From Pseudomonadota bacterium (GTDB lineage: Bacteria > Pseudomonadota > Alphaproteobacteria > Elsterales > Elsteraceae): 18,658 nt of DNA. The notes under the pieces were generated by a model that saw nothing but the letters and a program-made list of their open reading frames with translations, was not told where the DNA came from and ran no database searches. Shown here piece after piece: positions 15,312 to 18,658 of the stretch (positions are counted from its first letter, which is position 1; the number at the start of each line of letters is the position of its first letter). Location of the stretch: contig JACQAI010000134.1 in the NCBI GenBank assembly GCA_016195115.1, positions 1 through 18,658 of the forward strand. Reading direction: 5' to 3'. Position numbers and translations under genes: made by a program.

Positions 15312-16702
15312 TCGTCTCCAATCGCGTCAGCCAACCGGGTGCACGCAGCGAACGAGCCGGCGGCCTTGCCATCGCCATGCGCGAGGCGCTGCGCCATTCG
15401 GGCGGTCTGTGGTTCGGCTGGAGCGGCGAAACCGCCGAGGCGTCATCGTCGACACCGCACGTGGTAACGGCCGGCGGCATCACCTACGCCACCGTCGACC
15501 TCGGCAAAGCGGACCATCACGAGTACTACGTCGGCTACGCCAACAGCACGCTCTGGCCGCTGCTGCATTTTCGGCTCGGCCTCATCAGCTATCGGCGCCA
15601 CGCCTTCGAGCGATATCGCCATGTCAACCAGCATCTTGCGAGAACTCTGGCGCCGCTGCTGCGAAGCGACGATCTGGTCTGGGTTCACGACTACCACCTC
15701 ATCCCCTTCGCGGCGGAGCTGCGCGATCTCGGCATTGCCAATCGAATCGGCTTCTTCCTGCACACACCCTTGCCGCCGCCGGAGATCCTCACCGCGCTGC
15801 CTCACCATGGCACGCTGATGCGCGCGCTCTGCGCGTACGATCTCATCGGCTTTCAGACCAAGGGGAGCGTGCGCGCCTTCTTGAATTACATCGCCGAGCC
15901 CGCCGGCGGCAGGCATCTCGGCGAGGGTCGGTTCGTCGCCTTCGGCATGCGCTCGCGCGCCGGCGCGTTTCCGATCGGCATCGATACCGAGCCGTTCGCG
16001 CGAACCGCCGAGCGGGCAGAGACGGCGCCGGAGACGCAGCGGTTGCGCGAGAGCCTCGCCGGCCGCGAGCTGATCCTCGGCGTCGACCGTCTCGACTACA
16101 GCAAGGGGATACCCAACCGCTTTGAGGCGATCGACAGCTTGCTCTCGGATCGGCCGCATCACCGCAGCCGCTTCCACTATCTGCAGGTCACGCCGCATTC
16201 GCGCGCCGAGGTCGCCCAATACCGGACCCTGCGCCGCGAGATCGAAGCGGCGGCGGGGCGGGTCAACGGCAAGTTCGCCGAATTCGATTGGACGCCGATC
16301 CGCTACGTCAACAAGAGCCTGTCGCGGCAGACCCTTGCGGGTTTCTATCGCATCGCCCGCATCGGCCTCGTCACCCCCCTGCGAGACGGCATGAACCTGG
16401 TCGCCAAGGAGTACGTCGCGGCGCAAGATCCGGGCAATCCCGGCGTTCTCGTCCTGTCGTGCTTCGCCGGAGCGGCGAGCGAGCTGGATGCGGCATTGCT
16501 GGTCAACCCGATCGACGTCGACGATATCGCGTCGGCGATCGACCGCGGCCTGGCGATGCCGCTCGCGGAGCGCCGCGAGCGATGGAATGCCATGATCGGC
16601 GTGTTGCGAAAGAACGACATCACAGCCTGGCGCGAGAGCTTCCTCGCGGCTCTGCTCGATCGCGGGTCCGTCGTCCCGTTGCGCTCGGTCGCTTCGGGGT
16701 AA
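15296..16702 (+). CDS. otsA: trehalose-6-phosphate synthase OtsA (TTG start)
   Basis: This 468-residue GT20 enzyme joins UDP-glucose (or another NDP-glucose) to glucose-6-phosphate. Active-site residues seen in known OtsA are all present: R10 (VSNRV), the AGGL loop (21-24), W41 and Y78, D132 (VHDYHL), H156 (FFLHTPLP), R265 and K270 (VDRLDYSKG), and D364 with E372 (PLRDGMNLVAKEYVA). No ATG fits; the start is a TTG at 15296 with a strong GGAGGAG (15284-15290) 5 bases ahead. It gives MARLVIVSNRV and overlaps the GH15 gene by 16 bases. The rare start and the overlap suggest tight translational coupling. It is the last gene of the cassette, and its stop is only 7 bases from the oppF-tail repeat. 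Confidence 0.95.
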   Translation: MARLVIVSNRVSQPGARSERAGGLAIAMREALRHSGGLWFGWSGETAEASSSTPHVVTAGGITYATVDLGKADHHEYYVGYANSTLWPLLHFRLGLISYRRHAFERYRHVNQHLARTLAPLLRSDDLVWVHDYHLIPFAAELRDLGIANRIGFFLHTPLPPPEILTALPHHGTLMRALCAYDLIGFQTKGSVRAFLNYIAEPAGGRHLGEGRFVAFGMRSRAGAFPIGIDTEPFARTAERAETAPETQRLRESLAGRELILGVDRLDYSKGIPNRFEAIDSLLSDRPHHRSRFHYLQVTPHSRAEVAQYRTLRREIEAAAGRVNGKFAEFDWTPIRYVNKSLSRQTLAGFYRIARIGLVTPLRDGMNLVAKEYVAAQDPGNPGVLVLSCFAGAASELDAALLVNPIDVDDIASAIDRGLAMPLAERRERWNAMIGVLRKNDITAWRESFLAALLDRGSVVPLRSVASG

Positions 16703-16711
16703 CTCCCTGCG

Positions 16712-17682
<971 letters not shown>

Positions 17683-17686
<4 letters not shown>

Positions 17687-18535
17687 CGCGCCAGCTGCTC
17701 GGCGAAGAAGCACGACGACTTGTGGCCGGGCTCGATCTCGCGCAGCGGCGGCACCGCCTCGGTGCAGCGCGGCGCGGCGAGGCGGCAACGCGGCGCGAAG
17801 CGGCAGCCGGGCGGCGGGTCGAGCAGGCTGGGCACGACGCCGCCGATCGTCTCGAGCCGGGTCTTGTGGGTCGCGGCGCGGTCGATGCGCGGGATCGAGC
17901 GGATCAGGCCCTGGGTGTAGGGATGCAGCGGCCGCCGGAACAGCTGGCCGACCGGCGCCTCCTCGACGACCTTGCCGGCGTACATCACGACGACGCGCTG
18001 CGCGGTCTCGGCGACCACCCCCATGGCGTGGGTGATCAGCATGACGGCCATGCCGAGCCGCGACTTGAGATCGCCGAGCAGCTCGAGGATCTGCGCCTGG
18101 ATGGTGACGTCGAGCGCCGTGGTCGGCTCGTCGGCGATCAGCAGCTTGGGATTGCACGACAGCGCCATCGCGATCATGACGCGCTGGCGCATGCCGCCGG
18201 AGAACTGGTGGGGATAGTCGCGCACGCGGCGCTCCGGGTTGGAGATCTGGACCAGCCGCAGCATCTCGACGGTCTTGTCGAGCGCGGCGCGCCGGCTGAG
18301 GCCCTCATGCCGGCGGATCACCTCGGCGATCTGCTCGCCGATCGGAAACACCGGTGGCGATCAGCTTGAGGACCGACAGCGCCGTCACGGTCTTGCCGCA
18401 GCCCGACTCGCCGACCACGCCGACGGTCTCGCCGCGCCCGATCACGAGGTCGACGCCGTCGACCGCCTGCACCATGCCGTCGTCGGTGGCGAAGTGGGTC
18501 TTGAGCCCGCGGATCTCGAGCAGCGGCTCGTTCAT
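17683..18535 (-). pseudogene. oppD: oppD/dppD-type ATPase gene broken by internal deletion and frameshift
   Basis: The 5' part (ATG at 18535, MNEPLLEIRGLKTHF) reads through Walker A GESGCGKT to SVLKLIATG and then shifts into unrelated residues (VSDRRADRR) to a stop near 18305. The 3' part, in another frame, resumes at VFPIGEQIAEVIRRHEGL (GTG at 18351) and continues through FSGGMRQRV, LLIADEPTTALD and the Cys-rich C-terminus to 17683. In normal OppD/DppD the segment between these parts (about 50 residues) includes the Q-loop MIFQEPMTSLNP. That segment is missing, and the frame no longer joins near 18345-18360. The product cannot be a working ATPase unless the gap is an assembly error. If real, the dimer with OppF is probably lost. 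The 222-residue 3' piece lacks Walker A. Confidence 0.85.
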
Positions 18536-18540
18536 GCCGG

Positions 18541-18641
18541 CCCTCACCCTTCCCACGCGGCTGCGCCGCGTGGGCCCCTTCCCTCTCCCGCATTGCGGGA
18601 GAGGGTGGCGAGTGCGCGCCAGCGCGCGAGCCGGGTGAGGG
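18541..18641. repeat. multi-hairpin palindromic intergenic repeat
   Basis: Outer arms CCCTCACCC (18541-18549) and GGGTGAGGG (18633-18641) enclose three hairpins. These are CCCACGCGGC-TGC-GCCGCGTGGG (18552-18574), CCCTCTCCCGC-ATT-GCGGGAGAGGG (18581-18605) and GCGCGC-CA-GCGCGC (18614-18627). The design is that of a REP/BIME-like dispersed intergenic repeat, with the CCCTCTCCCGC stem common in proteobacterial genomes. It begins 5 bases upstream of the oppD start, between it and the next gene outside the window. It may act as a terminator, an mRNA stabiliser or a mobile repeat. Confidence 0.8.
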
Positions 18642-18658
18642 GCATTACAGGACCCGGC

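Overview
The window is a very GC-rich bacterial chromosome segment, most likely from an alphaproteobacterium. The signs are dense G/C-ending coding, a fused LivM-LivG transporter protein, a glutathione-dependent formaldehyde dehydrogenase, a small DUF1127 protein and a promoter matching the alphaproteobacterial general-stress sigma factor EcfG. This is a judgement from gene content; no marker gene such as rRNA or tRNA is present.

Region by region. (1) Positions 2-3444, + strand: the 3' end of an operon for a complex-I-like, Hyf/Ehr-type membrane complex (HyfF C-terminus, HyfG-like large subunit, HyfI-like small subunit), followed by a SAM methyltransferase. The large subunit has lost the cysteines that bind the [NiFe] centre, so this is not a conventional hydrogenase. 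(2) 3588-5178, + strand: a stand-alone response-regulator receiver protein, then class III alcohol dehydrogenase. (3) 5214-9279, - strand: a branched-chain amino acid-type ABC transporter (LivH, fused LivM-LivG, LivF) with a Phd/VapC-like toxin-antitoxin pair behind it. (4) 9392-11855, + strand: a GrpB-family protein, an orphan Tat-exported solute-binding protein ending at a strong hairpin, and a DUF1127 protein. (5) 11856-12055: an AT-richer patch of GGGGACACT repeats that looks like the remains of a repeat-associated mobile element. (6) 12056-12451, - strand: a GlcG/HbpS-family protein. (7) 12593-16702, + strand: a trehalose cassette, otsB - GH15 hydrolase - otsA, with an apparent EcfG promoter. 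(8) 16712-18535, - strand: oppF/dppF-type and oppD/dppD-type ATPase genes; the second is broken by an internal deletion with a frameshift. (9) 18541-18641: a multi-hairpin palindromic repeat.

How the genes fit together. OtsA makes trehalose-6-phosphate, OtsB dephosphorylates it, and the GH15 enzyme between them probably acts on trehalose or a related glucan; the promoter suggests induction under general stress. A diverged copy of the last ~45 bases of oppF lies just left of the cassette, with the real oppF end just right of it. The simplest reading is that oppF was once directly followed (49-base gap) by the glcG-like gene, and that the trehalose cassette was inserted at the oppF 3' end.

The points most worth a second look are the nickel-ligand-free Hyf/Ehr complex with its attached methyltransferase, the oppF-tail repeat bracketing the trehalose cassette, the EcfG promoter, and the broken oppD.
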